64,000 bases of DNA from Thalassotalea euphylliae (GTDB lineage: Bacteria > Pseudomonadota > Gammaproteobacteria > Enterobacterales > Alteromonadaceae). Both the position numbers and the translations under genes were made by a program. The notes below the pieces were generated by a model. It had not been told where the DNA came from, did no database searches, and saw only the letters and a program-made list of their open reading frames with translations. Location of the stretch: NCBI RefSeq assembly GCF_003390335.1, contig NZ_QUOU01000001.1:310001-374000 (forward strand), read 5' to 3'. Shown here piece by piece: positions 7,412 to 16,652 of the stretch (within the stretch, counting starts at the first letter, position 1; each line of letters opens with the position of its first letter).

Positions 7412-8605
7412 ATGGAATGGATGATGGGTTACACTGAGGGAACAGGTACACGAGATTTAAGAATTGATTTCATGCGCGGTGTCGTGATGTTGATTCTTAT
7501 CATCGTCCACATCGAAATCTTTTCGTGGTTCAATTTTATTGCGTGGGAACGCATCGGATTAATTTCTGGCGCAGAAGGGTTTGTTGTCCTGTCGGGCTAC
7601 ATACTCGGCCAAGTTCACAAGCGAATCAACGAAAACTCTGGCTTTAAAGCCAGCTCAATGCGACTGCTAGAGCGCTCTGTTCAACTGTATGTTATCAATA
7701 TCGGCATTGTCGCTCTTATTTTAGTGCTATCAATGCTGCCTTTATTGGATTTGGAGGTGATTAAAACCTTCAAAAACTGGGGCAACGGTCAGGTCTACCA
7801 ACTATTTCCGCATCAAGAGAGCAGCTGGCATCAATCTGCAAGCAACGTTTTCTTGTTAAGAAGTAGTCCGCATCAAATCCAGATATTAGGTCTTTATTGC
7901 TCACTGTTATTACTTACCCCAATAGCAATTTGGTTGTTCAACCATGGAAAAGCGAAGTGGGTTTGCTTTACCTGTGTGGTCTTGTATATCTACAACCTTT
8001 CTTCTCCCTCGCGCGTTACTGCTGCTCAGTTTGAATATGCATTTCCACTGCTAAGCTGGCAAGTGCTATACATTGCAGGGCTTACGATAGGTTTTCACAA
8101 AGATGCTATTGGACGTTTTTTCGATGCCAAAAAGTACAATGCGCTTGTAGCTTTCTCGGCGGTATTTACCCTTGTTTTTATTTTCGTTGCTTGGAATTCC
8201 CCCAATCCAGCCTTTCCAGATGCCGTAAAGCTAACCTGGATAACCAGTGATACTTTTTACCAGTTACACCATCAGTACTTCGACAAAAATAAACTGGGCA
8301 TATTGAGGTTGTTTAACTATGCCTGTTTCCTTGTTTTCTTTTATTGGTGTTTGACTCGCTTCTGGCAACCGATCAGTCGCACTTTGGGTTGGTTTTTTAT
8401 TCCTTTGGGGCAAGCGAGCCTTTATGTCTTCATTATGCACTTAGTGTTTGTCGTACTAGTTGAAGCCATTACCGATTTTTCGAATGTTAAGCCAACCTAT
8501 GACACAGCCAATATTTGGCAAAATACGCTCTGGCATGGCCTCAGCCTATTGGGGTTATGGTTGATGGTGAAAAAGGAGTTCTTGTTCAATTATGTTCCAC
8601 GTTAA
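7412..8605 (+). CDS. OpgC-type membrane acyltransferase
   Basis: 397 residues with about ten hydrophobic helices along the whole length. The N-terminal motif RDLRIDFMRGVVML and the segment IGLISGAEGFVVLSGYILG are hallmarks of the OpgC family (acyltransferase-3 related), which adds succinyl groups to osmoregulated periplasmic glucans at the inner membrane. Starts at 7412 or at the ATGs of residues 4/5 are possible; no clear ribosome site decides. It overlaps the next gene by 14 bp and heads a long unidirectional gene run with a glucan-type synthase, so it probably decorates the polymer made there. The acyl group and the target are inferred. Confidence 0.85.
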   Translation: MEWMMGYTEGTGTRDLRIDFMRGVVMLILIIVHIEIFSWFNFIAWERIGLISGAEGFVVLSGYILGQVHKRINENSGFKASSMRLLERSVQLYVINIGIVALILVLSMLPLLDLEVIKTFKNWGNGQVYQLFPHQESSWHQSASNVFLLRSSPHQIQILGLYCSLLLLTPIAIWLFNHGKAKWVCFTCVVLYIYNLSSPSRVTAAQFEYAFPLLSWQVLYIAGLTIGFHKDAIGRFFDAKKYNALVAFSAVFTLVFIFVAWNSPNPAFPDAVKLTWITSDTFYQLHHQYFDKNKLGILRLFNYACFLVFFYWCLTRFWQPISRTLGWFFIPLGQASLYVFIMHLVFVVLVEAITDFSNVKPTYDTANIWQNTLWHGLSLLGLWLMVKKEFLFNYVPR

Positions 8606-9413
8606 TTTCCTGCTCGTTACCTTACTCATGATGTGCTCAGCATGTGTATCTGCTGGTAGCAGCTTTGCAACGGGTTTTATCAACCAGACTCTGCAAGTAG
8701 ATGATCGCACTGTGAATTACCAAGTGTATGTACCTAACGATTATCGCGAGGATAAAGGTTGGCCACTGATGGTTTTCTTACACGGTGCGGGTGAGCGCGG
8801 AGACAATCCTTTACTCGCAACCGATGTTGGCTTAGGTCGTGCCATTAGGAACCAACCCACCCAGTTTCCTGCTATCGCTATTTTTCCTCAATGCGGCACT
8901 GATCTTTGGTGGTCATCTTTGGCCTGTGAAGAAATTGCGCTCGCCAGTGTCAAAGATGCGATGAAAAAATTCTCGGTTGATGAGCAGCGCGTTTATTTAA
9001 CCGGTATCTCTATGGGGGGATACGGTGCTTGGCACATAGCAAGCAAGTACCGCGACTTATGGGCAGCAATGTATGTAATTTGTGGTCGCGTTAAGCCCGG
9101 TGGCGGCCATGCTCCTGCGCCTAATAGCCTGCCAGATTTTTATCAAGGTGAAGCTTTATATCAGATGACTGCGAAAGCAGTGGCTCATATTCCCGTATGG
9201 ATCGCCCATGGTGCGAACGATGAAGTCGTTCCCGTGGCTGAATCACGCAAGATGTATACATACTTGCAACAGCATAAGGCGCAGGTGGCTTACACGGAGT
9301 ATCAGAATACATGGCATAACGTTTGGGATAAAGCGTACAGCGACACCAAGGCAATCGAGTGGATGTTCGCGCAGGTTAAAGATAAAGGAGTTACTTATGC
9401 TAAACATAGGTAG
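8592..9413 (+). CDS. Exported alpha/beta-hydrolase esterase (phospholipase/carboxylesterase-like)
   Basis: 273 residues with a signal peptide of about 21 residues (hydrophobic LLVTLLMMCSAC). Catalytic elements are FLHGAGERG (residues 62-70), Ser140 in GISMGG, Asp210 in GANDEVVP and His242 in TWHNVW. This is the secreted esterase type often found beside polysaccharide hydrolases (PF02230/PHB-depolymerase-like). The gene starts inside opgC (14-bp overlap) and its end overlaps the next gene by 17 bp, so the three are translationally coupled. Removal of acyl groups added by the OpgC protein is a plausible role, by inference only. Confidence 0.82.
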   Translation: MFHVNFLLVTLLMMCSACVSAGSSFATGFINQTLQVDDRTVNYQVYVPNDYREDKGWPLMVFLHGAGERGDNPLLATDVGLGRAIRNQPTQFPAIAIFPQCGTDLWWSSLACEEIALASVKDAMKKFSVDEQRVYLTGISMGGYGAWHIASKYRDLWAAMYVICGRVKPGGGHAPAPNSLPDFYQGEALYQMTAKAVAHIPVWIAHGANDEVVPVAESRKMYTYLQQHKAQVAYTEYQNTWHNVWDKAYSDTKAIEWMFAQVKDKGVTYAKHR

Positions 9414-10620
9414 TGTAAAAATCGTCATTGTTGACGACGAGCAATATGTTCATCATCAACTAATCGACATCTTAGCTCACTTTAACACTGAGATTATTTC
9501 TTTTACTGAGAGTGAACCTGCGCTTGATTACCTCGCTCGGCACGATGATATTGACTTGCTAATTACCGAGTTGGTGATGCCAGGCATGGGCGGTTGCGAG
9601 TTTATCGGTAAAGTTAAAGCGATTGCCAATCAGAAGTATACCTACATTATGTTATTGACCGGGTTTCGCGACACCGAATCATTGGTGTCTGGTATTGACG
9701 CTGGCGCAGATGACTTCATTAACAAACCTATTATTAAGGAAGAAATTTGCGCCAAAGTCTATGCGGCAATGCGTGTACAGCATTTAAAGTACGAGTTAAG
9801 AGAAAAGAACCAAGACCTTTCGATAGCACTCAGTAACATCAATGAAGATTTAAAAGCGGCAGCTAAGCTTGGTACAACCATTCTGCCCAAGGAAGATGTA
9901 AAACTTCGCGCTGTTGAATTAGGTACCTTGTTTAAACCGTCGGAATATGTTGGCGGTGATTTATATGGCTATAAGAGTATTACCCGAGACTGCTTGGCCT
10001 TCTTTCAAATTGATGTTGCGGGCCACGGTATTCCGTCAGCACTTTTTTCTTTTTCTTTGGGCCACGAACTGACCCAAGAGCAACTGTTTTCCAATGCCAT
10101 TATAGACTTTGAACACATTCGCCAAAAACCTCAGGTGAGTCGTGTCGACCGCGCAGTGACAGCAATAAATCAAAGTAGTGTCGCTCGTGACTCTGATATG
10201 TACTTCACTATGGTCTACGGCGTCATTAACACCGAAACCGGTGGGGTTAAGTTTTGTCAGGCTGGTCACCCGCCAATCATTCATTTCAACGCCAAAACAG
10301 GTGTCGCAACGGCGCACGGCATGGGGGGGTTCCCTGTTGGCATTATGATCGATGCTGTTTTTGAAGAGCAAGAGTTGCAAATGGAGCCAAACGACAGATT
10401 GTTTGCATTTTCCGACGGTATTCTTGAGGCGGAAAACAAACAAGGTGAATTTTTTGGTGAAGATAACTTATGTCGTGCGATAGAGCGCGGCAGAGGACAA
10501 AACGTTAAACAACTACTCGATGATATTTATCAACAAGTTGAGCGATGGAGTGATGGCGAAGACCTCGTTGACGACATCACAATCTTAGGATTTCAGTGGA
10601 ATGGAGAAAACATGTTATGA
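9397..10620 (+). CDS. Receiver-PP2C (RsbU/SpoIIE-type) phosphatase of a partner switch
   Basis: 407 residues from ATG 9397, chosen because AAAGGAG lies 6 bp upstream; the frame is open further 5' but overlaps the esterase. Residues about 6-125 are a CheY-like receiver with acidic pair D13/D14, T88 and K110, but the phospho-acceptor position is Glu58 (ITELVMP) instead of Asp. A coiled linker (about 130-165) leads to a PP2C/SpoIIE domain (about 170-405) with GGDLYGY, DVAGHGIPSA, GHPP, FSDGILEA and a terminal DDITIL metal-binding set. Such proteins dephosphorylate a STAS antagonist, which is the next gene (ATGA overlap). The Glu could lock the receiver in an active-like state. Confidence 0.9.
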   Translation: MLNIGSVKIVIVDDEQYVHHQLIDILAHFNTEIISFTESEPALDYLARHDDIDLLITELVMPGMGGCEFIGKVKAIANQKYTYIMLLTGFRDTESLVSGIDAGADDFINKPIIKEEICAKVYAAMRVQHLKYELREKNQDLSIALSNINEDLKAAAKLGTTILPKEDVKLRAVELGTLFKPSEYVGGDLYGYKSITRDCLAFFQIDVAGHGIPSALFSFSLGHELTQEQLFSNAIIDFEHIRQKPQVSRVDRAVTAINQSSVARDSDMYFTMVYGVINTETGGVKFCQAGHPPIIHFNAKTGVATAHGMGGFPVGIMIDAVFEEQELQMEPNDRLFAFSDGILEAENKQGEFFGEDNLCRAIERGRGQNVKQLLDDIYQQVERWSDGEDLVDDITILGFQWNGENML

Positions 10621-10958
10621 GTTTATCAAATGAAAAAGTTAACGATTCAACAATTGTCATCAACATCGATGAGCAGCGTTTTGACGCCGTCACAGCCCCC
10701 AGGTTTAAGCAGTATTTCTTAGATACGGTTGGCGCTCAGTCGTGCAACGTTGTGTTAGATCTCAGCCGAGTGAACTTTATGGACAGTAGTGGCCTTGGTG
10801 TATTGATTTCATCATTGAAGCACCTTAATTCGCAGGGGGCGATTGTACTAGTTGGTATTCAATCAAATGTTCAAGCCTTAATGACGCTTACGCGGATGGA
10901 TAGACTTTTTCCACAATGTGCCAATGTCGAGGAAGCGCTTAACCTAGCGGTTAGCTAG
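10617..10958 (+). CDS. STAS-domain anti-sigma-factor antagonist (RsbV/SpoIIAA-like)
   Basis: 113 residues from ATG 10617, which overlaps the stop of the phosphatase gene (ATGA). A GTG at 10596 is less likely. A single STAS domain carries DLSRVNFMDSSGLGVL; the first Ser of DSSG is the usual phosphorylation site switched by the kinase at 12192 and the phosphatase at 9397. In its unphosphorylated form it would bind and sequester the HATPase partner. It lies in the glycan operon, so the switch probably controls synthesis of the polymer. Confidence 0.92.
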   Translation: MSLSNEKVNDSTIVINIDEQRFDAVTAPRFKQYFLDTVGAQSCNVVLDLSRVNFMDSSGLGVLISSLKHLNSQGAIVLVGIQSNVQALMTLTRMDRLFPQCANVEEALNLAVS

Positions 10959-10982
10959 CCTGCCAACCAAGGAGAAATGGTC

Positions 10983-12185
10983 ATGATGAAAGCAATGATA
11001 CTTGCTGCAGGCAAAGGAACGCGAGTTTGGCCTGTGACGAAAACCACACCTAAACCCATGATTCCAATCATGAGAACACCACTGATGGAATCCCTAATTT
11101 TGCACTTTAGACAATTTGGTATTACTGAAATTGCGGTCAATACCAGTTACATGGGATCTGATATTGAAAATTATTTTCGAGATGGTCGCCAGTTCGGAGT
11201 CGATATTACCTACTCTTTTGAAGGCAAAATTATTGATGGCGAGGTACAAGCGAAAGCACTTGGTTCAGCAGGTGGAATGAAGAAAATTCAGCAATTTTCG
11301 GGCTTTTTTGATGACACTTTCATTGTGGTTTGTGGTGATGCTTGGGTCGATCTCGATTTGGGTAAAGTCTTTGAATTTCACAAGGCTAAGGGCGGTATTG
11401 CTACCATAGTGTTGCAAGATGTGCCTTTAGAAGAAGTTCACAAGTACGGTGTGGTCAAAAGGGATCAAGATATGAAGATCCAAGCATTCCAAGAAAAACC
11501 ATCGGCTGAAGAAGCTATCTCAAATACCATCAATACTGGTATTTATGTGTTCGAGCCAGAGATTTTTGATCATATCCCCGCCGATCAAGAATTCGATATC
11601 GGCGGTGAACTCTTCCCGAGCCTTGTCGAAAAAGGGCTCGACTTCTATGGCATCAGTCTGGATTTTCAATGGGTTGATGTCGGTAATCTGACCGATATTT
11701 GGCAAGCGACGTCCGATATCTTGACCGGAAAAATTACCGGCTATCCCATTCCGGGTAAGCAAATAGCTGACAATCTGTGGTGCGGCATTAACGTCGATGT
11801 CAATCTCGATAAAGTCAATATTCAAGGGCCGGTATACATAGGTAATGGCAGCAGAATTGAAGATGGCGCGACCATTATTGGGCCAGCAACCATTGGTGCT
11901 AATTGTGTCGTTGAAAGTGGCGCAATTATCGAGCGCTGCATGATTGATGACTACACCTGGGTATCACAGGTCGTCACCCTGCAAGACAAAGTACTGTTTG
12001 GTGAGCATTGTATCGAGCAAACTGGTGAATACGTTCATTTGCCAGACTGGAACATAGGTTGGGCCATTAATGATAGTCGCTGCGTGATTGAACATTTAAA
12101 GGTTGATCACGACTTGTATCAAGCATCACTTGCGGCGTCTAAGTTAGATAGTAGCAAGCCACTCCAGGAAAAGTTACTTAGGTAG
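10983..12185 (+). CDS. Sugar-1-phosphate nucleotidyltransferase with left-handed beta-helix (GDP-mannose/ADP/UDP-glucose pyrophosphorylase-like)
   Basis: 400 residues from ATG 10983, chosen because AAGGAG at 10969-10974 is 8 bp away; ATG 10977 would be too close. The nucleotidyltransferase fold begins with LAAGKGTRVWPVT...KPMIPI (nucleotide-binding loop and Lys), VCGDAWVD supplies the metal-binding Asp, and FQEKP and NTGIYVF follow. The last about 130 residues contain hexapeptide repeats (IGNGSRIEDGATIIGPATIGANCVV broken across turns), as in ManC/GlmU-type enzymes. It makes an NDP-sugar for a polysaccharide; the exact sugar cannot be told. Unusually, it sits between the STAS and HATPase genes of the partner switch. 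Confidence 0.85.
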   Translation: MMKAMILAAGKGTRVWPVTKTTPKPMIPIMRTPLMESLILHFRQFGITEIAVNTSYMGSDIENYFRDGRQFGVDITYSFEGKIIDGEVQAKALGSAGGMKKIQQFSGFFDDTFIVVCGDAWVDLDLGKVFEFHKAKGGIATIVLQDVPLEEVHKYGVVKRDQDMKIQAFQEKPSAEEAISNTINTGIYVFEPEIFDHIPADQEFDIGGELFPSLVEKGLDFYGISLDFQWVDVGNLTDIWQATSDILTGKITGYPIPGKQIADNLWCGINVDVNLDKVNIQGPVYIGNGSRIEDGATIIGPATIGANCVVESGAIIERCMIDDYTWVSQVVTLQDKVLFGEHCIEQTGEYVHLPDWNIGWAINDSRCVIEHLKVDHDLYQASLAASKLDSSKPLQEKLLR

Positions 12186-12191
12186 CGGTGT

Positions 12192-12626
12192 ATGACTGAC
12201 AAAAAAGTACAGCTAAGCATTACCAGCTGTTATGAGCATGTCTCACTCGTCGCGATAGGCATATGCAACATGATCTGCAGCTGTTATGACATCGATGAAT
12301 TTTCAGCGGCTATTGAGCTTTCATTCGTCGAAGTGGCTAACAATGTCGTCGAGCATGCCTACAGTGATGAAAAAGATCATGAAATTGGATTTGAGCTGGC
12401 GCTGCAAAGTGACCAAGTGTCGATAACCATCATTGATACTGGTAGTGCGATGCCAGCGGCAAATATGGAACGCGAGATTGATTGGGACAGCCTAGACAAA
12501 GACGATATTGACTCTTGGGATACCAGTGGTAGGGGTCTGCAAATAGTAAAGGATTTAATGGATGAAGTTTCATACTGGTCAGACTCTGGCAGAAACTACT
12601 TCAAAATGGTCAAGAAAGTTAGTTAA
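12192..12626 (+). CDS. HATPase_c anti-sigma-factor-like serine kinase (RsbW/SpoIIAB-like)
   Basis: 144 residues. A GHKL ATPase fold shows the N box EVANNVVEHAY (about residues 54-64), the G1 box DTGSAMP and the glycine-rich TSGRGLQIVKDLMDEV. It would phosphorylate the STAS protein at 10617 and be opposed by the phosphatase at 9397. Its own client (sigma factor, or an enzyme) is not among the genes here. It follows the nucleotidyltransferase by 6 bp, and the next gene starts 65 bp inside it. Confidence 0.9.
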   Translation: MTDKKVQLSITSCYEHVSLVAIGICNMICSCYDIDEFSAAIELSFVEVANNVVEHAYSDEKDHEIGFELALQSDQVSITIIDTGSAMPAANMEREIDWDSLDKDDIDSWDTSGRGLQIVKDLMDEVSYWSDSGRNYFKMVKKVS

Positions 12627-14865
12627 CACACTTTCTTATCACTGGTTGGCTATCGTACTTTGCGCGGCAATGCTCGGTTGCCAGCAAACGAGTAGTTTAC
12701 CTGCTGGGCAAGTTTCAACAAACCATACAATATCGCTGGATGGTACTTGGGAGTTTTTGCCAGCCAATAGTATGTCAGCTAACTATTATGCGCTAGATGC
12801 CGACTATTCTGATGCCTCTAGCATTCAGGTGCCCAGTAACTGGTTTCGCCAAGGTTTTGATCATCACGGTATTGCTTGGTATCGAAAGTCGTTTGACTTC
12901 GCCGCTGTGGATGAAAACGAGCACGTTATTCAACTCATCTTTGAGGGGGTTGATTACTTTGCCGATGTTTGGCTTAACGGCACATACCTTGGTTTCCACG
13001 AGGGCTACTTTCAGTCTTTTCAATTTGAAGTTTCAAAATATCTAGTCGCAGGAAGAAACTCGTTGGTCGTGAGAGTGAATAGCCCACTGGAAGATGCGGG
13101 TCAGTCTTGGTCCTTGCACAAAAAGTACATCAAAGGCGTGCTTGGCCATCACGATGCCAGACCCGGTGGCGCATGGTCAGAGCGAGGTCAGGAAATGAAT
13201 ACCGGTGGTATTTGGCAATCGGTACGCATTGAAGCCAGCAAGTTAGCCAGTGTCGATACGTTAAAATTTACACCCAACGTAACTGAATCGGGAAAGTCTT
13301 CTGCTGTCATTGATATGACGCTGACTGTTAAGCGCAGCACCAAAGCGACGATCAATTATCGGTTGCTGTTTAATGGCAAATTAGTCGAAGAGTACACGCA
13401 ACAAACAACTATTTCACCGACTAGTAACCGCACCTCATTTACTGTACCAGAGGGGGTTAGAGCATTGTGGTCGCCGTGGGAACTTGGCGAGCCAAATCAA
13501 TATGAATTGCAGGTTAGTCTTAGCGAAGCTGGCAATATCTTGAGTAGTGTGCAAGAGCAGGTGGCGTTTCGCGATTTTAAAGTGCTAGAGCCCAGCGGTC
13601 AGTGGCAAATAAACGGTCAGCCTTTTTTTGTGCGAGGCACTAACTACATTGCTTGGCAATGGCTAGCAGAATTTAGTGCAGCGGATTTTGCTAAAGACTT
13701 ACAGCTGATGAAAGCCGCCAATATTAACGCTGTGCGTGTCCATGCACATGTACTGCCACAAGCTTTTTATGATGAAGCAGACAAGCTCGGCATGGTGGTA
13801 TGGCAAGACTTTCCATTGCAATGGGGTTATATCGAAACTCAGGCTTTCTTGGACAACGCTCGCCAGCAAGCGACAGAAATGGTTGAGCAGTTTTATAACC
13901 ATCCATCAATTGTTTTGTGGAGTGCTCACAACGAACCGCCGTGGGATGCCGATTGGATGAAATACAAATATGCAGACTACAACAACAAGCAAAATATCAA
14001 ACTCGATAAAGCGGTTTACACCGCATTAAAAAGTGCCGATAGCACTCGTTATAGCCACAAAAGCTCGCTAACCGCCGAGCACCCTTGGTTAGGCTGGTAC
14101 AGTGGTAGCTGGGTGGATTATGGCAAACCCACCAAACAACGCTGGATCACGGAATTTGGCGCACAGGCATTGCCAAACAAATCAACGTTAAGCGATATTG
14201 TCGGTGCTGATAATTTATGGCCAACCACAAAGCAACAGTGGGCAGTGTGGGATTATCATAACTTTCAGCAAGAGCAAACGTTTAATATAGCGAAAGTGGC
14301 TAAAGGCGACAATATTGATGAGTTTATTCATAATACGCAGCAATATCAGGCCAACTTAACCGCATTTGCGGCTGAATCTTATCGCCGTCAAAAAGGCCAG
14401 CCAGTCAACGCGATATTCCAATTTATGTTCGTTGAAAACTGGGCATCAATGAATTGGGGCATTGTTGATTATCAGCGCAAGGCTAAACCTGCGTTCGAGC
14501 GCCTGAAAGTTGCTTATCAACCTATCTTACCGAGTATTGAATATCACCCTAAGAAACAGGCTTTGTGCTGTGATGCTAACTTTTCGCTGTGGTTAGTAAA
14601 TGACTACCCCAAGTCGTTTGAGCAATACCAATTAACTTACCAAGTCAGTAAAGCTGGCGAAGTGATCTATGAACAGTCAATGCCCAAGCAAATACCAGCG
14701 AGCTCCAGTGAAAAAATTACCGAAGTCATGTTAAAAGCGCTAGCGCCAGGCGAATATCAATTGCGATGGGCAGTACTAGATGCCGAGCAAGCGCTTGTTT
14801 CAGAGAATATTCATCACTGGACAGTGGGCAAGAATAACGAAACTTTGGTGGTCGCAAATGACTAG
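12562..14865 (+). CDS. Glycoside hydrolase family 2 lipoprotein (beta-mannosidase/beta-galactosidase-like)
   Basis: 767 residues from ATG 12562, where AAAGGA lies 8 bp upstream inside the preceding gene. The N-terminus is long, but a lipobox is visible with Cys40 (AMLGC), so it is probably a lipoprotein. The order is a GH2 sugar-binding jelly roll (about 55-230, GVDYFADVWLNG), an Ig-like domain (about 235-345) and a TIM barrel (about 350-640) with acid/base Glu458 in HNEPPWD and nucleophile Glu531 in ITEFGAQ, then a C-terminal beta domain. It would remove beta-linked sugars outside the cytoplasm; specificity cannot be read. Such hydrolases inside a synthase operon usually trim or turn over the polymer. 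Confidence 0.87.
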   Translation: MKFHTGQTLAETTSKWSRKLVNTLSYHWLAIVLCAAMLGCQQTSSLPAGQVSTNHTISLDGTWEFLPANSMSANYYALDADYSDASSIQVPSNWFRQGFDHHGIAWYRKSFDFAAVDENEHVIQLIFEGVDYFADVWLNGTYLGFHEGYFQSFQFEVSKYLVAGRNSLVVRVNSPLEDAGQSWSLHKKYIKGVLGHHDARPGGAWSERGQEMNTGGIWQSVRIEASKLASVDTLKFTPNVTESGKSSAVIDMTLTVKRSTKATINYRLLFNGKLVEEYTQQTTISPTSNRTSFTVPEGVRALWSPWELGEPNQYELQVSLSEAGNILSSVQEQVAFRDFKVLEPSGQWQINGQPFFVRGTNYIAWQWLAEFSAADFAKDLQLMKAANINAVRVHAHVLPQAFYDEADKLGMVVWQDFPLQWGYIETQAFLDNARQQATEMVEQFYNHPSIVLWSAHNEPPWDADWMKYKYADYNNKQNIKLDKAVYTALKSADSTRYSHKSSLTAEHPWLGWYSGSWVDYGKPTKQRWITEFGAQALPNKSTLSDIVGADNLWPTTKQQWAVWDYHNFQQEQTFNIAKVAKGDNIDEFIHNTQQYQANLTAFAAESYRRQKGQPVNAIFQFMFVENWASMNWGIVDYQRKAKPAFERLKVAYQPILPSIEYHPKKQALCCDANFSLWLVNDYPKSFEQYQLTYQVSKAGEVIYEQSMPKQIPASSSEKITEVMLKALAPGEYQLRWAVLDAEQALVSENIHHWTVGKNNETLVVAND

Positions 14866-16645
14866 TATTAAGCGCAGTTATTACGCTTTTGCGGCATTGG
14901 TAATTACCGTCATAGTGACGGGTTGTCAAAGCACTTATGAATCGCTTGAGGATAAGCCGTTACAGCTATCTGAGCAGGGTAATGTTATTCAAATTAACGT
15001 CAACCAAGTTGGTTATTTTGTCACTGGGTCAAAGATCGCCTACATTTCAGGCGCGCAAGCTGAAGGTGAAGTTAAACTTGTTGATTATCAAACTGGCCGT
15101 GTTGTTGAGCAGTTAACAATGGCTCAGCACGCTAATCAAAACCCTGATTTACCCAATATATGGAAAGTGGACTTTTCGCATATTAAAGCTACTGGTAAAT
15201 ACGTTTTGATGAAGGGGAAAGTCAGATCTCCAGTGTTTGAAATTGGCAGTGCAATATATCAAAGTACGATTACTAAATTACTGAGGTCGTATTATCTGCA
15301 ACGCTGCGGTGAACCGATCAAGGATCCTGTTGCTAAAGTCAGTCACAAAATTTGTCATACCAAAGACAGTCAGCTGTTTCGAAAGTTAAAGGGCATTGAG
15401 TTTCCTGCGTCGTCAAATTTATCAACGCCGATTGAGATCGATACTACTGGCGGCTGGCACGATGCCGGAGATTTTGGTAAGTACGTTACCACCACAGCCG
15501 TGAGCATTGGGCGCGTGTTATCAGCTTTTTTATCGACTGACGACTTCCTGCGCCAGTTAGATTTGACCCTACCTGATCATCAAGACAGCATGCCTGATGT
15601 GCTTACTGAAATGAAACACGGGTTAAGCTGGCTGTTAAAGATGCAACATCACACGGGGATGGTTTTTCGCAAAGTTGGTGCGAAGAAGTGGCCAAGTCTG
15701 GGTGCACCAGAGAAAGACCGTCAGCAGCGATATGTTTATGGCGTGGCTACTGACGATACCGCAAAGTTTGCCTCTGTGATGGCGCTCGCTGCACGCATTT
15801 ACCAAGAATACGATGTACAACTGGCTGAGCAATATCAACAAGCAGCAGAGTTGGCGTGGCAATATTTGGCTGAACATCCGTCATTTTTTATTGATTGGCA
15901 AAAGCGCGATGACACTGGCTCAGGTCCTTATATTGCAAACGCCACCGATAAAGAAAACTCGTTAACTCATGATCGTGATGATCGCTTCTGGGCTGCTGCA
16001 GAGCTGTATTTAGCAACCAAAGAAAATCAGTATTTAACATACATCAATCAGCATATTGATTTACCTCTGAATCTATTTGAGTGGAAAGACCCCGCTGCTC
16101 TAGGGAAATGGCATTTATACGAACAACTCTGTAACCGGCACTCATATGGCTTTTGTAGCTACTTAAAGCAGCAATTTATCGCGCGAGCAACAACTGCGTT
16201 AGAGCGGGCTAAAGCATCAGACTATGCAGTGGCAAACAATCGCTTTATTTGGGGGTCGAACAAAATGGCAGCAGAAGAGGGGATGTTTCTGTTGATTGGC
16301 TATTACCTAACCCATAACCAGGAATACGTCGATGCAGCGATATACCAAGCAGATTATTTGCTGGGAGCGAATCCTTTTGGCCTAAGTTACGTCAGTGGCG
16401 TAGGGGAGCAGCCAGTGCAAAACGTCAGCCATATCTTCACCCGTGGTGAAAATATCTATATTCCCGGTTTGTTTGTGGGAGGGCCTAACGTATTTGCGCA
16501 AGCCAATGTTGCGCCTAAAAACAAAGGTATTTTAAGTTACGTGGATAACGCCAAGTCTTATGCAGTAAATGAATATGCGATTGATTACAACGCTTCATTG
16601 ATTGGCTTACTTATCGAATTAGACAAGTTAAATATCAGGGAGTGA
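14858..16645 (+). CDS. Glycoside hydrolase family 9 (endoglucanase-type) lipoprotein
   Basis: 595 residues from ATG 14858 (8-bp overlap with the GH2 gene). The signal peptide ends at lipobox VTGC (Cys23). An N-terminal Ig-like CelD_N domain (about 45-135, INVNQVGYF) precedes an (alpha/alpha)6 barrel with GGWHDAGDFGKYV (Asp202 and Asp205, base and water positioning), the DRDDRFWAAAELY segment, LLGANPFGLSYV and the catalytic acid Glu572 in NEYAIDYNA. GH9 enzymes cut beta-1,4 (some beta-1,3/1,4) glucans. Membrane-anchored endoglucanases accompany bacterial cellulose synthases (like BcsZ, which is GH8), so this is probably the processing hydrolase of the GT2 product. Confidence 0.92.
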   Translation: MTSIKRSYYAFAALVITVIVTGCQSTYESLEDKPLQLSEQGNVIQINVNQVGYFVTGSKIAYISGAQAEGEVKLVDYQTGRVVEQLTMAQHANQNPDLPNIWKVDFSHIKATGKYVLMKGKVRSPVFEIGSAIYQSTITKLLRSYYLQRCGEPIKDPVAKVSHKICHTKDSQLFRKLKGIEFPASSNLSTPIEIDTTGGWHDAGDFGKYVTTTAVSIGRVLSAFLSTDDFLRQLDLTLPDHQDSMPDVLTEMKHGLSWLLKMQHHTGMVFRKVGAKKWPSLGAPEKDRQQRYVYGVATDDTAKFASVMALAARIYQEYDVQLAEQYQQAAELAWQYLAEHPSFFIDWQKRDDTGSGPYIANATDKENSLTHDRDDRFWAAAELYLATKENQYLTYINQHIDLPLNLFEWKDPAALGKWHLYEQLCNRHSYGFCSYLKQQFIARATTALERAKASDYAVANNRFIWGSNKMAAEEGMFLLIGYYLTHNQEYVDAAIYQADYLLGANPFGLSYVSGVGEQPVQNVSHIFTRGENIYIPGLFVGGPNVFAQANVAPKNKGILSYVDNAKSYAVNEYAIDYNASLIGLLIELDKLNIRE

Positions 16646-16652
16646 TCAGTAA

